Shown: positions 39,338 to 49,674, counted from the stretch's first letter. The stretch: DNA of 64,000 bases from Owenweeksia sp965214115 (GCA_965214115.1 CBDCAU010000003.1:558001-622000); one strand, 5' to 3'. The notes: generated from the letters alone by a model not told the origin. A program made the numbers and translations.

Positions 39338-41700
39338 CAATCGAGGTTTCGCCCAAAGGTACGCGCGACGGATTTTTCCTGAAATTCATCCCAATCGGCG
39401 CGGTGGTTTTGTATAAAATTGTCAATGCTTTTACGGTACCCTTGGTTTTCGTACCATTTTTTCAGAAGGTTTCGAGCTTGGCCGCGCAGCTTCCAGTTGG
39501 AGTCAAAAAAAGCTTCGAATGTATTGGTTATCAAATCATTACTTACTTCGCGCAAGCTTCCCACCGCGTTCAGTGCATTGATTCGTGTCAAAAAATCAAA
39601 GCCGGAGGAGGTAAAGAAAACCAATTCGTCAAACGCCTTTCCATCGCCAAAAAGCAGTACCCTATAAGTGAGCGCCGTGATTTTCACCTTATGGCCGGGG
39701 ATGCCGGGTTGCTCATCATAAATTTCATCGTAAAGCCAGCGGTTGTTTTCGGGATTTTGCGCATCGATGCTTTTGTGAATCGCGTTTTGGCGCAAATCAT
39801 AACTGCGCCCTTTTCGGAGATTGGCCAGCACTTTTGCAATTGTGTCCGTGCGGTCGTAAATCAATGAAATTGCTTCTTTTTGCAATTGAATATCAGGACT
39901 TTGTAAGGATTTCAAAAGAAGCGGTTCATACTTTTCCGCATCATTTTCCAGCAATTGGGCGAGCGCGGCCACACGCACCGAAAAGTGTTCGTTTTCATTT
40001 TTAAAAGCATTTTCTAAAGCGGCTGATTTTACCGAAAAAGGCACTCGCGCGAGATTAACCACAGCATCCAACCTGTCTAAAAAATGCGGCGATTTTTTTA
40101 ATTGCGCCACCCACATTTTCGCGGGTTTTGTTTCTTTTTTTTGCAGGAGCGTTTTCATTTCCGGATTGAAATACCAAGCTTCTAATTTTCTATTTTTATC
40201 TAATTGGAAATCAACGTACTGCCCCGCTCCTTTCATTTCCAATTTTTCCATTTGCGAAGTTCCATCCTCATATAAAAAGGCCATTTCCGAATGTACCAGC
40301 GGAGTTTCGCCATTGTTATTTCTAAGTACAATATCAAATGAAATTTTATTCTTCTTTTGTGCTTTTTCTGTTATAAAAATTAACGGTTCTCCTGATTTTT
40401 CAATCCAACTTTCAAAGAATAAATCGTGATTTTTAGTAGTAATTTCATCAATGATATTTTGCAATACATCTGTTGTCACAACTCCAAAGGCATTTTTATT
40501 CAAATATTTATTAATCGATTTTCGGAAATTTTCTTCGCCGATTTGATTTTGCAGCATATACAAAACCCAAGCGCCTTTTTGGTAAAAACGCGCCGAACCA
40601 GCCTTCCCATTTCCCAACGGAATCGAGTCTTGTCGCGAAGCCGCAAAAACCAAATCCGCCGCCTTTTTCCGCTCCCAATCAAAGTAATCTTGGCCGTACA
40701 AATTCCGCTCGCTAAGCCATTGATAATAAGTGGCAAAGCCCTCGTGCAGCCAATGGTGGTCGCTGTTCGCGGCCGTTACCAAATTGCCAAACCATTGGTG
40801 TGCCAATTCGTGGGCATTCACATAAGTATAATTGACATCATTCATCGCAATGGAATCCACCAAAAAGAAATCGCCAAAGATGGTGGCGGTGGTATTTTCC
40901 ATCGCGCCGTGGCGGAAATCTTGCACGGGAACTTGCTTGTAATTTTGCCAAGGAAAAAGTACACCAATTTCCCCTTCTAAATAATTAAAAATCTCTTCAT
41001 TTTTAGCATAATAAATTTCGTAATCATTAGCTCTTTTGGGATAAAAATATTGGGTCAAAGAAATTTCACTTTTTGATGAAGTCTGAATGGAATCATATTT
41101 TCCAATGGCAATTGCTATCAAATAACTTGACATTGGTTTTTGCATTGAATACGACCACCAAATTTGCGTAGAATCAATCATCTTTTTATTATATAACTCA
41201 CCATTAGAAATTACTTGATAATTTTTATCAAAAATTACTGAAATATTAATAATCATTTTATCCGTTTGGTCATCTTTGTGCGGTATCCAATGGCGGTGGT
41301 CAATGCCTTGGCCTTGCGTCCAAATTTGCCGTTTGGAGAGTCCCGTTTCATCATCCCAACCAATGAAATAAATGCCTTTGCGCGGCTTGCAACGGTAGGC
41401 CATAAAAATTTGGTTAGTGTCCTGATTTTGAGAAATATCCGGCCGCAGCCAAATCCCTTTTTCATTAAAATCATAATCAATATCGCCGCCGTTCCATTCC
41501 ACTTTTTGGTAATTCATCCGGATACCGTCCAGCCAAATGGAATCGACGGGATTTTTGGAAAAATATTTCAGTGAAACCGAGCCGGAAACTTCTTCGATAT
41601 TGGTGTCGGGTGCGATGGAAAGGGAAAGGTGCGTAAAATCAACCGATTGCGCTGAACCCCAAAAACTTAGCAAAAGAAAAACCGCCACAAATTTTTTCAT
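39337..41700 (-). CDS. M1-family metallopeptidase (aminopeptidase N-like)
   Basis: 787 residues from ATG 41700 (signal MKKFVAVFLLLSFWGSAQS). Catalytic features are GAMENTTATIF (substrate N-terminus binding) and the zinc site HELAHQWFGN with the third ligand in HEGFATYYQ. The C-terminal ~250 residues resemble helical HEAT-like repeats (SPDIQLQKEAISLIY). It is exported and removes N-terminal amino acids in the periplasm. It lies upstream of and coupled to the sugar transferase gene, an unusual pairing without clear functional logic. Confidence 0.93.
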   Translation of the reverse strand: MKKFVAVFLLLSFWGSAQSVDFTHLSLSIAPDTNIEEVSGSVSLKYFSKNPVDSIWLDGIRMNYQKVEWNGGDIDYDFNEKGIWLRPDISQNQDTNQIFMAYRCKPRKGIYFIGWDDETGLSKRQIWTQGQGIDHRHWIPHKDDQTDKMIINISVIFDKNYQVISNGELYNKKMIDSTQIWWSYSMQKPMSSYLIAIAIGKYDSIQTSSKSEISLTQYFYPKRANDYEIYYAKNEEIFNYLEGEIGVLFPWQNYKQVPVQDFRHGAMENTTATIFGDFFLVDSIAMNDVNYTYVNAHELAHQWFGNLVTAANSDHHWLHEGFATYYQWLSERNLYGQDYFDWERKKAADLVFAASRQDSIPLGNGKAGSARFYQKGAWVLYMLQNQIGEENFRKSINKYLNKNAFGVVTTDVLQNIIDEITTKNHDLFFESWIEKSGEPLIFITEKAQKKNKISFDIVLRNNNGETPLVHSEMAFLYEDGTSQMEKLEMKGAGQYVDFQLDKNRKLEAWYFNPEMKTLLQKKETKPAKMWVAQLKKSPHFLDRLDAVVNLARVPFSVKSAALENAFKNENEHFSVRVAALAQLLENDAEKYEPLLLKSLQSPDIQLQKEAISLIYDRTDTIAKVLANLRKGRSYDLRQNAIHKSIDAQNPENNRWLYDEIYDEQPGIPGHKVKITALTYRVLLFGDGKAFDELVFFTSSGFDFLTRINALNAVGSLREVSNDLITNTFEAFFDSNWKLRGQARNLLKKWYENQGYRKSIDNFIQNHRADWDEFQEKSVARTFGRNLD

Positions 41701-41746
41701 ACCCAAAAGTAAACGCGCAAATTTCGATATTCGACCTTTGCCAAAG

Positions 41747-43852
41747 ATGAGCAACGTCCTTCAAACTCCCATCGAATTTCTAAAAGGCGTAGGGCCCAAC
41801 CGCGCCCGATTGCTGGGCAACGAACTGAAAATCAAAACCTTCGAGGATTTGTTGCATCTTTTCCCATTTCGATATGTGGATAGAAGCCGCTTTTACAAAA
41901 TCAAGGAAATCCGGTCGGCGGAAACTGAAGTTCAGATTGTTGGAAAAATTGTGCATTTGGAGGAAGTTCCCACCAAGAAAGGAATGAGTCGGTTAAACGG
42001 AACTTTTAGAGATGAAACCGGAAGCATAAATTTGGTTTGGTTTCGCGGCGTAAAAGCACTTAAAAGTGTATTGAAAACCAATTATAAATATGTGCTTTAC
42101 GGGAAGCCAAAAATTTTCAATAATCAGTTCAGTTTTCCCCATCCCGATTTGGAATTGTTGGAAGATTTCAAAAAAAGCCCGTTGAAAGGTTTGCAACCGA
42201 TTTATCCCTCTACCGAAAAACTGACCAAAAGCGGTTTGAACAGTCGCGGCATTGCCAAACTGACCAAGGTTTTACTGCCCAAACTGGAAAACCAAATCCC
42301 CGAATTTTATCCGGCTGATTTTCAGAAAAAACACCAGCTCGGGCCTTTGGAAAAATCCTATTTTGAAGTGCATTTTCCTAAGAATATGGAGCGCTTGGAA
42401 AAGGCGCGCCATCGTTTAAAATTTGATGAATTTTTCTTTATGCAAATGGAAGCCTTTCGGCAAAAAGCATTGCATAAGAAAAATTACAAGGGTTTTGTAT
42501 TAAAAAGCGTAGGAGAAAATTTTACGAATTTTTATCAAAATATTCTCCCATTTGAACTGACAAATGCGCAAAAACGAGTATTAAAAGAAGTCCGTTTTGA
42601 TATGAAAAACGGGCATCACTTAAACCGCTTGGTGCAGGGCGACGTGGGCAGCGGAAAAACTATCGTGGCGCTGATGGCGATGCTCTTGGCGATTGACAAC
42701 GGTTTCCAAACTTGCCTGATGGCGCCCACGGAAATCCTTGCCAACCAACATTTTAACGGCATTTCTGAATTGACCAAAGACTTGCCCATCGAAGTGAATT
42801 TGCTGACCGGTTCGGTAAAATCGCCCGAACGACGATTGATTCACGAAAAATTGCAAAACGGAAAACTTCATATATTAATAGGTACGCACGCGCTGATCGA
42901 GGAAAAAGTGAAATTCAAAAATCTCGGCCTCGCTGTTGTCGATGAACAACACCGCTTCGGCGTGGCGCAGCGGGCGGCGCTTTGGAAAAAAAACAGGCTG
43001 CCGCCCCACGTTTTGGTGATGACCGCCACGCCCATCCCGCGCACGCTGGCGATGACGGCCTACGGCCACCTCGACATTTCCGTGATCGACGAACTGCCGC
43101 CGGGCCGCAAACCGATAAAAACCGTGCACCGCTACGATGCGCACCGCCTGCAAGTGTTTGGTTTTCTGAAAGATGAAATAAAAAAAGGCCGACAGATTTA
43201 TATCGTGTACCCGCTTATTGAGGAGTCGGAAAAACTGGATTTGAAGGATTTGATGGACGGCTACGAAAGCATCGAGCGGGCGTTTCCCAAGCCGGATTTC
43301 CAAATCGGCATCGTGCACGGGCGGATGAAACCGGAGGACAAAGACTGGGAAATGCAGCGCTTTGCGAAAGGTGAAACCCACATTTTGGTGGCGACCACCG
43401 TCATCGAAGTGGGCGTGAACGTACCGAACGCCTCGGTGATGGTCATCGAAAATGCCGAGCGGTTTGGCCTAAGCCAACTGCACCAACTGCGCGGGCGCGT
43501 GGGGCGCGGCGCGGAAAAGAGCTACTGCATTTTGATGACGAAAAACCAGTTGAGCGAAAATGCCAAAACTCGGATTTCCACGATGGTGCGGACGAACGAT
43601 GGCTTCCAAATCGCCGAAACGGATATGAAACTGCGCGGCCCCGGCGATATGATGGGGACGCGCCAAAGTGGGGATTTGAACCTGCAAATCGCTGATATTA
43701 TGCAAGATACGGAGATTTTGCAACAGGCCCGAAAAGCGGTGGAGACGATGCTGAAAGAAGACCCGACCTTGGCGCTGTCGAAACACCAAGCGGTTTGGGC
43801 GGCTTTTCAGCGGCGCGCAAAAGACCGCTTGAAATGGGGGCGCATTTCGTGA
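41747..43852 (+). CDS. recG: ATP-dependent DNA helicase RecG
   Basis: 701 residues from ATG 41747; the longer open frame runs into the divergent peptidase gene and is rejected. RecG remodels stalled forks and Holliday junctions. The N-terminal wedge domain (TPIEFLKGVGPNRARLLG onward) is followed by helicase motifs. These include Walker A GDVGSGKTIVALMAM, AVVDEQHRFGVAQR, MTATPIPRTLAM and QLHQLRGRVGRGAEKSY. Length is typical. It is divergently arranged with the M1 peptidase, 46 bases between starts. Confidence 0.95.
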   Translation: MSNVLQTPIEFLKGVGPNRARLLGNELKIKTFEDLLHLFPFRYVDRSRFYKIKEIRSAETEVQIVGKIVHLEEVPTKKGMSRLNGTFRDETGSINLVWFRGVKALKSVLKTNYKYVLYGKPKIFNNQFSFPHPDLELLEDFKKSPLKGLQPIYPSTEKLTKSGLNSRGIAKLTKVLLPKLENQIPEFYPADFQKKHQLGPLEKSYFEVHFPKNMERLEKARHRLKFDEFFFMQMEAFRQKALHKKNYKGFVLKSVGENFTNFYQNILPFELTNAQKRVLKEVRFDMKNGHHLNRLVQGDVGSGKTIVALMAMLLAIDNGFQTCLMAPTEILANQHFNGISELTKDLPIEVNLLTGSVKSPERRLIHEKLQNGKLHILIGTHALIEEKVKFKNLGLAVVDEQHRFGVAQRAALWKKNRLPPHVLVMTATPIPRTLAMTAYGHLDISVIDELPPGRKPIKTVHRYDAHRLQVFGFLKDEIKKGRQIYIVYPLIEESEKLDLKDLMDGYESIERAFPKPDFQIGIVHGRMKPEDKDWEMQRFAKGETHILVATTVIEVGVNVPNASVMVIENAERFGLSQLHQLRGRVGRGAEKSYCILMTKNQLSENAKTRISTMVRTNDGFQIAETDMKLRGPGDMMGTRQSGDLNLQIADIMQDTEILQQARKAVETMLKEDPTLALSKHQAVWAAFQRRAKDRLKWGRIS

Positions 43853-43872
43853 GGTTCGCTACTTTCGGCGGA

Positions 43873-44610
43873 ATGTTTGGGCAGCGAAAAGTGGATTTTT
43901 TGATCATCGGCGCGCAGAAATGCGGCACCAGTTCTTTATATAAATATATATGCGAAAATTTAATGGTCAATCCCGCGCGGCAAAAAGAGGTTCATTACTT
44001 TGATTTTCAAAGTGATAAGTCCAAAAAATGGTATCATCGACATTTTGATTTTGCTAAGGGAAAAATTACGGGGGAGGCTTCTCCTTTCTACATTTTTCAT
44101 CCTGATGTTCCAAAGCGGGTGCGCTATTACAATCCAAAAATGAAGCTCATTGCCATTTTGCGAAATCCCGTGGAGCGGGCTATTTCACATTATAAAATGA
44201 ACGTGGAAAGTGAGCGCGAAACATTGTTTTTCTCCGATGCTATTCGTAATGAAGAAAAACGGTTGAAAAGCGTATCAGATTTTGATAATAAAAACAGCTC
44301 TTTTCAACATTATTCCTATAAAAAGAGAGGTCAATATTTTGAACAAATTAAAAATTGGCAAAAGTGCTTTCCAAAGGAACAAATTTTGGTTTTAAATTTT
44401 AATGATTTTATTAGAGATCCGTGGCAAGAAATTCAGAAGGTATATCACTTTTTGGACGTTGCAGCTTACCACGGAACTTTGCAAGAATTTCATTTCAATT
44501 CGAGCGACCATAATTTCGAGACTTCCCAAGAAGACCGCACTTATTTAAAGAGATATTTTGCGGAATCAAACCGCCTTCTAAAAGAGCATTATCACATTGA
44601 TTTTGAGTGA
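43873..44610 (+). CDS. Sulfotransferase (heparan-type, PAPS-dependent), first of three
   Basis: 245 residues from ATG 43873, 20 bases after recG; the longer frame overlaps recG. 5'-phosphosulfate loop FLIIGAQKCGTSSLYKYI, then KEVHYFD and the 3'-phosphate motif AILRNPVERAISHYKMN, as in NDST/heparan-type sulfotransferases. It should sulfate a carbohydrate of the surface polysaccharide. It is followed by the ABC permease gene with overlapping ends. Confidence 0.88.
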   Translation: MFGQRKVDFLIIGAQKCGTSSLYKYICENLMVNPARQKEVHYFDFQSDKSKKWYHRHFDFAKGKITGEASPFYIFHPDVPKRVRYYNPKMKLIAILRNPVERAISHYKMNVESERETLFFSDAIRNEEKRLKSVSDFDNKNSSFQHYSYKKRGQYFEQIKNWQKCFPKEQILVLNFNDFIRDPWQEIQKVYHFLDVAAYHGTLQEFHFNSSDHNFETSQEDRTYLKRYFAESNRLLKEHYHIDFE

Positions 44611-45433
44611 GTTCAAAACTATAAAAATCACATCCAAGGGCCACGGCATTTTCCAATCGCTGGCGGAAACGGTACGCAACGCGGGTTTGCTGCGCGCCTT
44701 CACCGTTCGCGATTTTAAAGTGCGCTACGTTCAAACTTACCTCGGCTATTTATGGGGCGTTTTGCAACCGCTTTTGGGATTGGCGGTGATTTTTGTTCTG
44801 TTTTCTAAAATCGCTGATATTCAGACCGATGGCATTCCTTACTTGCCATTTGCGCTCAGCGGATTGATTTTTTGGAACTACTTCAATTTCGTGGTTACGC
44901 AGTCGTCCAGCTCGCTGATTGCGGCGCAAGCGATGATAAAAAAAATCTACTTCCCGCGATTGAGCGTCCCGTTCAGCAAAAGTTTGGTCGGTCTGGTCGA
45001 TTGGATTTTTGGCATAGTACTTCTCGCCGCACTTCTAATTTTCTATGATGTGCTTAGCGCAAAACTGATTTTAGGGGTTGTAATTCTGTTGCTCACCGCA
45101 ACAGTTTCGATGGGTATTGGATTGATTATTAGTGCTCTATCCATTCGCTTTCGGGACTTGCAACAGATATTGCCCTTCTTGGTGCAACTGCTTTTTTTCC
45201 TGACGCCTGTGGCTTATCCCGCCTCGCTTTTGCAAAAAGTAATCCCTCAAAATTGGGAATGGCTGGCCTATGTCAATCCAATGATGGGTATTTTGGAATT
45301 GTGGCGGCACTGGCTTTTTGGTTTGGATTTGAATCCGCTTTTTGCGGTTTCCGTTGCAATGGGATTTTTTATACTATTTATAGGAATTTTAGTATTCACA
45401 AAGACTGAGAAAAAAATGGCCGATTTGTTATGA
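44597..45433 (+). CDS. ABC-2 type polysaccharide exporter permease (Wzm-like)
   Basis: 278 residues with six membrane helices. FTVRDFKVRYVQTYLGYLWG near the start is the typical cytoplasmic helix before TM1, and FFLTPVAYPASLLQKVIP occurs near the end. Start codon is TTG 44597 (or TTG 44603), overlapping the sulfotransferase stop; no ATG is available. With the ATPase encoded next it exports a lipid-linked glycan across the inner membrane. Confidence 0.9.
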   Translation: MILSEFKTIKITSKGHGIFQSLAETVRNAGLLRAFTVRDFKVRYVQTYLGYLWGVLQPLLGLAVIFVLFSKIADIQTDGIPYLPFALSGLIFWNYFNFVVTQSSSSLIAAQAMIKKIYFPRLSVPFSKSLVGLVDWIFGIVLLAALLIFYDVLSAKLILGVVILLLTATVSMGIGLIISALSIRFRDLQQILPFLVQLLFFLTPVAYPASLLQKVIPQNWEWLAYVNPMMGILELWRHWLFGLDLNPLFAVSVAMGFFILFIGILVFTKTEKKMADLL

Positions 45434-46611
45434 AAAAGACAGCCATTGAAATCCAAAATTTGTCCAAAATCTATCGCATTCGCGAAAAGGATAAAAAAGT
45501 TGATTTTTCAGCATTGCAAAATCTCAATTTTGATGTTCCTCGCGGACAAGTTTTAGGAATCATCGGCGCGAACGGCGCGGGCAAATCCACACTGCTGAAA
45601 ATTCTTTCGCGGATCACTTTTCCCACCTCCGGCCAAGCGCTGGTTCACGGGCGGCTGGCCTCGCTTTTGGAAGTGGGTACCGGATTCCACCCCGAGTTGA
45701 GCGGGCGCGAAAATATCTTTTTGAACGGTTCGATTTTGGGTATGACCCGCCGCGAAATCAAGTCGCGCTTTGATGAAATCGTGGATTTTTCGGGCGTGGA
45801 AAAATTTCTCGACACGCCCGTAAAGCACTACAGCAGCGGGATGTACGTACGATTAGCTTTTTCGGTGGCCGCGCATTTGACGGCGGAAGTTCTTTTGATT
45901 GACGAAGTGCTGGCGGTGGGCGACGCAGAATTCCAACAAAAATGCCTGCAAAAAATGGACGAAACCAGCGAGGCCGACGGGCGGACGGTGCTTTTCGTGA
46001 GTCATAACTTGAGCGCGGTGCGGCAACTTTGTGAACGGGTGATTTGGCTGAGAAGCGGTGAGATTGTTGAGGATAGTGAGGCGGAAAGCGTCACTTCTTC
46101 CTATTTAAAGAACTTGGATAAAAAAGCGGATGAAGTTCCCATAGAAAAAAGGAAAGACAGAGTTGGTAGTGGAGAAGTAATCGTAAGTAAAATTCTGTGG
46201 AAAACTAACAATGAAATTTTGATTAGCGGAAAACCAGCAAAATTGGTTCTAAGTTATCATTCTATAGTGGAAAAACCCATAGAAAATCTGAATTTCAGAA
46301 TTAACATTTTTAAGCAAAATGGAGAGTTTTTATCTACTTTAAGCAATGAATGGTTTGATACTGCATTTAAGGTTTTACCTTCTTCAGGCAAGATTGAATG
46401 CAGGTTTCAAGAATTGCCATTGCTCTCAGGCGATTATTACCTAACCACCAATCTTTTTATAAATAAGCGGAAAATTGACAAAGTAGAAAAGGCTTTGAAT
46501 TTTTCGGTGGAAGAAGGTGATTTCCAAACTAAAGGTGCTCTAAAAACCCGCAAGCGGTCAGGCGTTTTAATGAATCAAGAATGGTCATTTCATAAAGCTG
46601 AGGGCTTGTAA
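45430..46611 (+). CDS. ABC polysaccharide exporter ATPase with Wzt-type C-terminal domain
   Basis: 393 residues. Walker A is GANGAGKSTLLKIL, the signature YSSGMYVRLAFSVA, Walker B VLLIDEVLAVGD and the H-loop LFVSHN. From about residue 250 a beta-sandwich domain of the Wzt C-terminal kind follows, which in known systems binds the modified end of the glycan and selects it for export. ATG 45430 overlaps the permease stop as ATGA. Its 3' end overlaps the convergent sulfotransferase by 27 bases. The C-terminal part is more AT-rich than the ATPase part. Confidence 0.92.
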   Translation: MKKTAIEIQNLSKIYRIREKDKKVDFSALQNLNFDVPRGQVLGIIGANGAGKSTLLKILSRITFPTSGQALVHGRLASLLEVGTGFHPELSGRENIFLNGSILGMTRREIKSRFDEIVDFSGVEKFLDTPVKHYSSGMYVRLAFSVAAHLTAEVLLIDEVLAVGDAEFQQKCLQKMDETSEADGRTVLFVSHNLSAVRQLCERVIWLRSGEIVEDSEAESVTSSYLKNLDKKADEVPIEKRKDRVGSGEVIVSKILWKTNNEILISGKPAKLVLSYHSIVEKPIENLNFRINIFKQNGEFLSTLSNEWFDTAFKVLPSSGKIECRFQELPLLSGDYYLTTNLFINKRKIDKVEKALNFSVEEGDFQTKGALKTRKRSGVLMNQEWSFHKAEGL

Positions 46612-47343
46612 TTTGAGCCTTTTCATTTTTAGGTTGGAAATATTTTCTATTTGCTTTTGGAAGCTAATTTTCCCCATTTCGTAGAGTTCCAAATCGCCTT
46701 GATTATTTTTTAAAATTTCAGGTTCAAACTCTTTAATTAAATTTAGCTTTAATTCACTATTTAGAGAAACATTTTCTTGCCTTTTCCAAATACTCTCCAA
46801 TTTCAAAGCTTCCTTAAGAGAAATAATGGAATCTTCGTAAAATTCTGTAATCCCTATCCAAGAAAATTTTGATAGATTTTGTTTGGCCTCTTCTATAATT
46901 AAAGTGGAATCAGAAACAGTCTTGGAAATTTTCTTTTTCCCAGCTAAAATTTGGCAAAACCAATTCTTGCCATAATAGGAATCTAAAAAAACCTCAAAAC
47001 CTCCCATTTCCTCCACTTCTCTTCGGCGCATTTCATTTTGCGAATTCAATAAAAAAATATAGTGTGAAACGATGCGCGACACAGGATGCCTAAGAAGAGT
47101 AGCCAATTTATAACCGCTCCAATCGCCCGCTGCACTTAACTGCCGGAAATCAATGTGCCCATAGATCAAAGGGGTTTCCTGCCGCAGCGCATTTCTCAAC
47201 TTAGATTCCACTTCATCTTTCCCCCCTTGAAATTTGTAACAAAAAGCCAGTTCATCTTCGTTAAAATTAGCCTCCAAAACTTTGCGCAAAGAAGTACCCG
47301 CCGTTTTTGGAAGATGAAAAAATATCATTTTTTCTGTTGCCAT
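46585..47343 (-). CDS. Sulfotransferase family 2-like protein, second of three
   Basis: 252 residues. IFFHLPKTAGTSLRKVLEAN is the PAPS-binding loop of the sulfotransferase-2 (HNK-1/chondroitin) group, and ATLLRHPVSRIVSHYIFLL is the 3'-phosphate motif. It is on the minus strand, against its neighbours, and its stop overlaps the Wzt-like gene by 27 bases. It is AT-rich like the Wzt C-terminus, which may point to joint acquisition. Confidence 0.82.
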   Translation of the reverse strand: MATEKMIFFHLPKTAGTSLRKVLEANFNEDELAFCYKFQGGKDEVESKLRNALRQETPLIYGHIDFRQLSAAGDWSGYKLATLLRHPVSRIVSHYIFLLNSQNEMRRREVEEMGGFEVFLDSYYGKNWFCQILAGKKKISKTVSDSTLIIEEAKQNLSKFSWIGITEFYEDSIISLKEALKLESIWKRQENVSLNSELKLNLIKEFEPEILKNNQGDLELYEMGKISFQKQIENISNLKMKRLKLQALSFMK

Positions 47344-47371
47344 TTTTCTTAAAAAAAATATCTGTCAAATG

Positions 47372-47379
47372 TATATTTG
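47372..47379 (+). promoter_or_regulatory. -7 element TATATTTG
   Basis: Exact TAnnTTTG match 17 bases before ATG 47396 of the T9SS protein. It fixes the start downstream of the longest open frame (47369). Confidence 0.55.
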
Positions 47380-47395
47380 TCATCCTAAAAATTTT

Positions 47396-48982
47396 ATGGA
47401 AATGAAATATCTTTTTTTCGCCACCATTTTGGCGATAAGTTTGGGCGCAAGCGGTCAGACTCTGAATACTCCCGCCGACACCGCGCTAAATACTACCGCG
47501 ATAAGTACCGCTCCCGATTCTTATAATAAAACCAAAACGTTTCAATTTTTCGACGACACTACCCCCAATCAAATAATTCAAGTAGATGCAGTTGTTTGGA
47601 ACGGAACACAAGATGCGGGATTTTTTTATGTCCGTGACATTGCGGGAATTCGGGATACCGGAATAGTGGCCATTCTGTCCAACAATGGTTTAGCCAACGC
47701 GGACATTGTGGTGGGTGGCGGCGGAGATACGGTTTTGGTGGTCTATCAAACCTTGACAAGAATTGACTGGCAAACTTTTGGGTGGAACGGCTCGACTTAT
47801 TCCCATTTGGCAACTGCCACGCTTTCCACCGCCGTGCCCAATTACATTTATGGCACACCCCGCGTGGATTTTCACGAAGAAACGGGCGATGTGGTCGCCG
47901 CCTATATGTCCTATGCCACCTCGCCGACGAATGAGGCCTTTGCAATATCGGGGGATATTCAAGGCAATTGGAAAAGTGTTGCCAATGACAATGGTTTTGG
48001 CGCGTTTCGGGTTAGCGATAATGCGGGACTGTCCAACAACAAAACGCGTGGGCCGGCCGGCGTAAACATTTATCACCACATTACGCAGGGCACGCTTGTT
48101 CATTTTACCTACACGTCTCAAACAGCGGCCGGCCTTACAGAATTGTGGCACTTCAGTGTTCCTGACATTAACAACTTGACCGACAATAATTTAGATTCAT
48201 TGGTTCATAATGAACGACTGGTTCAAGGGGCGGATAGCACCATAAAAGTCGGTTGGTCTGACATTGATTCTTGGGGCAATTCCAATCCTACTATTATGGG
48301 ATTTGATTACCGTGATTTATGGACGGTAGCCGTTCCTGTCAAAGATTTGGCAGCCGACAATTCTCAAATTTTGACTCTTTCGGGAAAAGGCGGCGGTTCA
48401 TCGATAGTGGCGCAAAATTATACCGCTGGGAATTTGGACAGTTGTTTAAACAATAATGTGGGCGTGGCATACGGGAAAGATTTTGTTGCCGTCGTTTGGG
48501 ATCATACCGATTGCGACAGCAACGGAAACCTTAGCGGGCAAGATATTTTAGGTGCTTTGCAAGCGGTGGATTTGACTGGGCCGATAAAACATTTTTGGCT
48601 AAATAATGATACTGCAGGAAACCAACTTACCCCCTCCATCGCGGGTTCAATGGCGGATTGCCTCCCGTTTGGTTATAGAAGCGTGGCCAACAATACGATT
48701 TATTATGGGGAATTTTGCAACCAAAAATCAATGGCTTTGGATGGTGTAGAAATCCTGAAAGGTTTGAAAATCTTTCCCAATCCTAGCACGACTGGCTGGT
48801 TGACGGTAGAGAATTTTGAGGACGGTAATTTTAATGCAAAAGTTTTGGACAATCAGGGTAAAACGGTTAAAGAAATTAATATTCACCAAGGCCAAACCGA
48901 GTTCAATCTTTCTGATTTACGGAAAGGACTTTATTTTCTACAATCGGAGCAGGGTCATTTTGCAAAATTTCTTTTGCAGTAA
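47396..48982 (+). CDS. Secreted protein with T9SS type A sorting domain
   Basis: 528 residues from ATG 47396 (ATG 47402 is equally good) with signal MKYLFFATILAISLGASGQ. The body reads as repeated beta blades (TPNQIIQVDAVVWNGTQDAG, GNWKSVANDNGFGAFRVSDN), compatible with a propeller or lectin-like fold. The last ~80 residues form the sorting domain (LKIFPNPSTTGWLTVENF ... LRKGLYFLQSEQG). It lies among polysaccharide genes; a link to that glycan is only positional. Confidence 0.83.
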   Translation: MEMKYLFFATILAISLGASGQTLNTPADTALNTTAISTAPDSYNKTKTFQFFDDTTPNQIIQVDAVVWNGTQDAGFFYVRDIAGIRDTGIVAILSNNGLANADIVVGGGGDTVLVVYQTLTRIDWQTFGWNGSTYSHLATATLSTAVPNYIYGTPRVDFHEETGDVVAAYMSYATSPTNEAFAISGDIQGNWKSVANDNGFGAFRVSDNAGLSNNKTRGPAGVNIYHHITQGTLVHFTYTSQTAAGLTELWHFSVPDINNLTDNNLDSLVHNERLVQGADSTIKVGWSDIDSWGNSNPTIMGFDYRDLWTVAVPVKDLAADNSQILTLSGKGGGSSIVAQNYTAGNLDSCLNNNVGVAYGKDFVAVVWDHTDCDSNGNLSGQDILGALQAVDLTGPIKHFWLNNDTAGNQLTPSIAGSMADCLPFGYRSVANNTIYYGEFCNQKSMALDGVEILKGLKIFPNPSTTGWLTVENFEDGNFNAKVLDNQGKTVKEINIHQGQTEFNLSDLRKGLYFLQSEQGHFAKFLLQ

Positions 48983-49003
48983 TTTCACGAGGAAATTTTC
49001 CCT

Positions 49004-49672
49004 TTGAAATCCCCACTCATCATCATCGGAATGCACCGCAGCGGCACCTCGCTGGTGGCGAAGGTATTGGAAAAGGCGGGGATTTTTATGGGCGTGGTGA
49101 AAGACCATAATTATGAGGCGATGCACTTTTTGAGCCTCAACCAGCAAACGCTATGGGCGGCCGGGGGCAGTTGGCTCAAACCAGTAATTCCTGAAAAAAT
49201 CCATTGGAAAACCTTCCCGAAAGAAGAACTGTTCTGCGAGCATTTTCGGTTGAACACTAAGGCGCAACAAATTCTCTATCAACGGTTTCCGCGCGATTGG
49301 GGATGGAAAGATCCGCGCAATACGTTCACCTTGCCGATGTGGCTCAGCCTGTTTCCCGACGCAAAAGTTTTGCACGTTTTCCGTGATGAAAAAGAAGTGT
49401 TGAAAAGTTTGCAGAGCCGAAATTTGAAAAAAGGGGAGGTGTTTGATGAACGTTTGGTCGATGAAGATTTTTGCCAAAAATTAATTAAAAAATATGTAAA
49501 AACGGCGCGTAGTTATTCCAAAGTTTCGGGTTTGAATTATTTGGAAATTTCATATCATAAAATTGTGGAATTGGATAAACCGGAAATCCTAAAGTTGAGC
49601 GATTTTTCGAATAAAAACACTTTGCCGCTTTTTGAAAAATATGTGATCTCCAAATCTGAAACCCCGAGCTAA
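49004..49672 (+). CDS. Sulfotransferase, third of three
   Basis: 222 residues. PLIIIGMHRSGTSLVAKVLE carries the PAPS loop and VLHVFRDEKEVLKSLQ the 3'-phosphate site. This places it in the broad sulfotransferase-3 type. The start is TTG 49004, preceded by GAGGAAA; no ATG fits. It is followed after 2 bases by two family 2 glycosyltransferases, forming a short operon. Confidence 0.82.
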   Translation: MKSPLIIIGMHRSGTSLVAKVLEKAGIFMGVVKDHNYEAMHFLSLNQQTLWAAGGSWLKPVIPEKIHWKTFPKEELFCEHFRLNTKAQQILYQRFPRDWGWKDPRNTFTLPMWLSLFPDAKVLHVFRDEKEVLKSLQSRNLKKGEVFDERLVDEDFCQKLIKKYVKTARSYSKVSGLNYLEISYHKIVELDKPEILKLSDFSNKNTLPLFEKYVISKSETPS

Positions 49673-49674
49673 GA

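Noticed and set aside
45430..47343. Overlap of convergent genes 46585-46611 as an annotation error
   Set aside because: Both frames keep family-like sequence up to their stops; short convergent overlaps are common.
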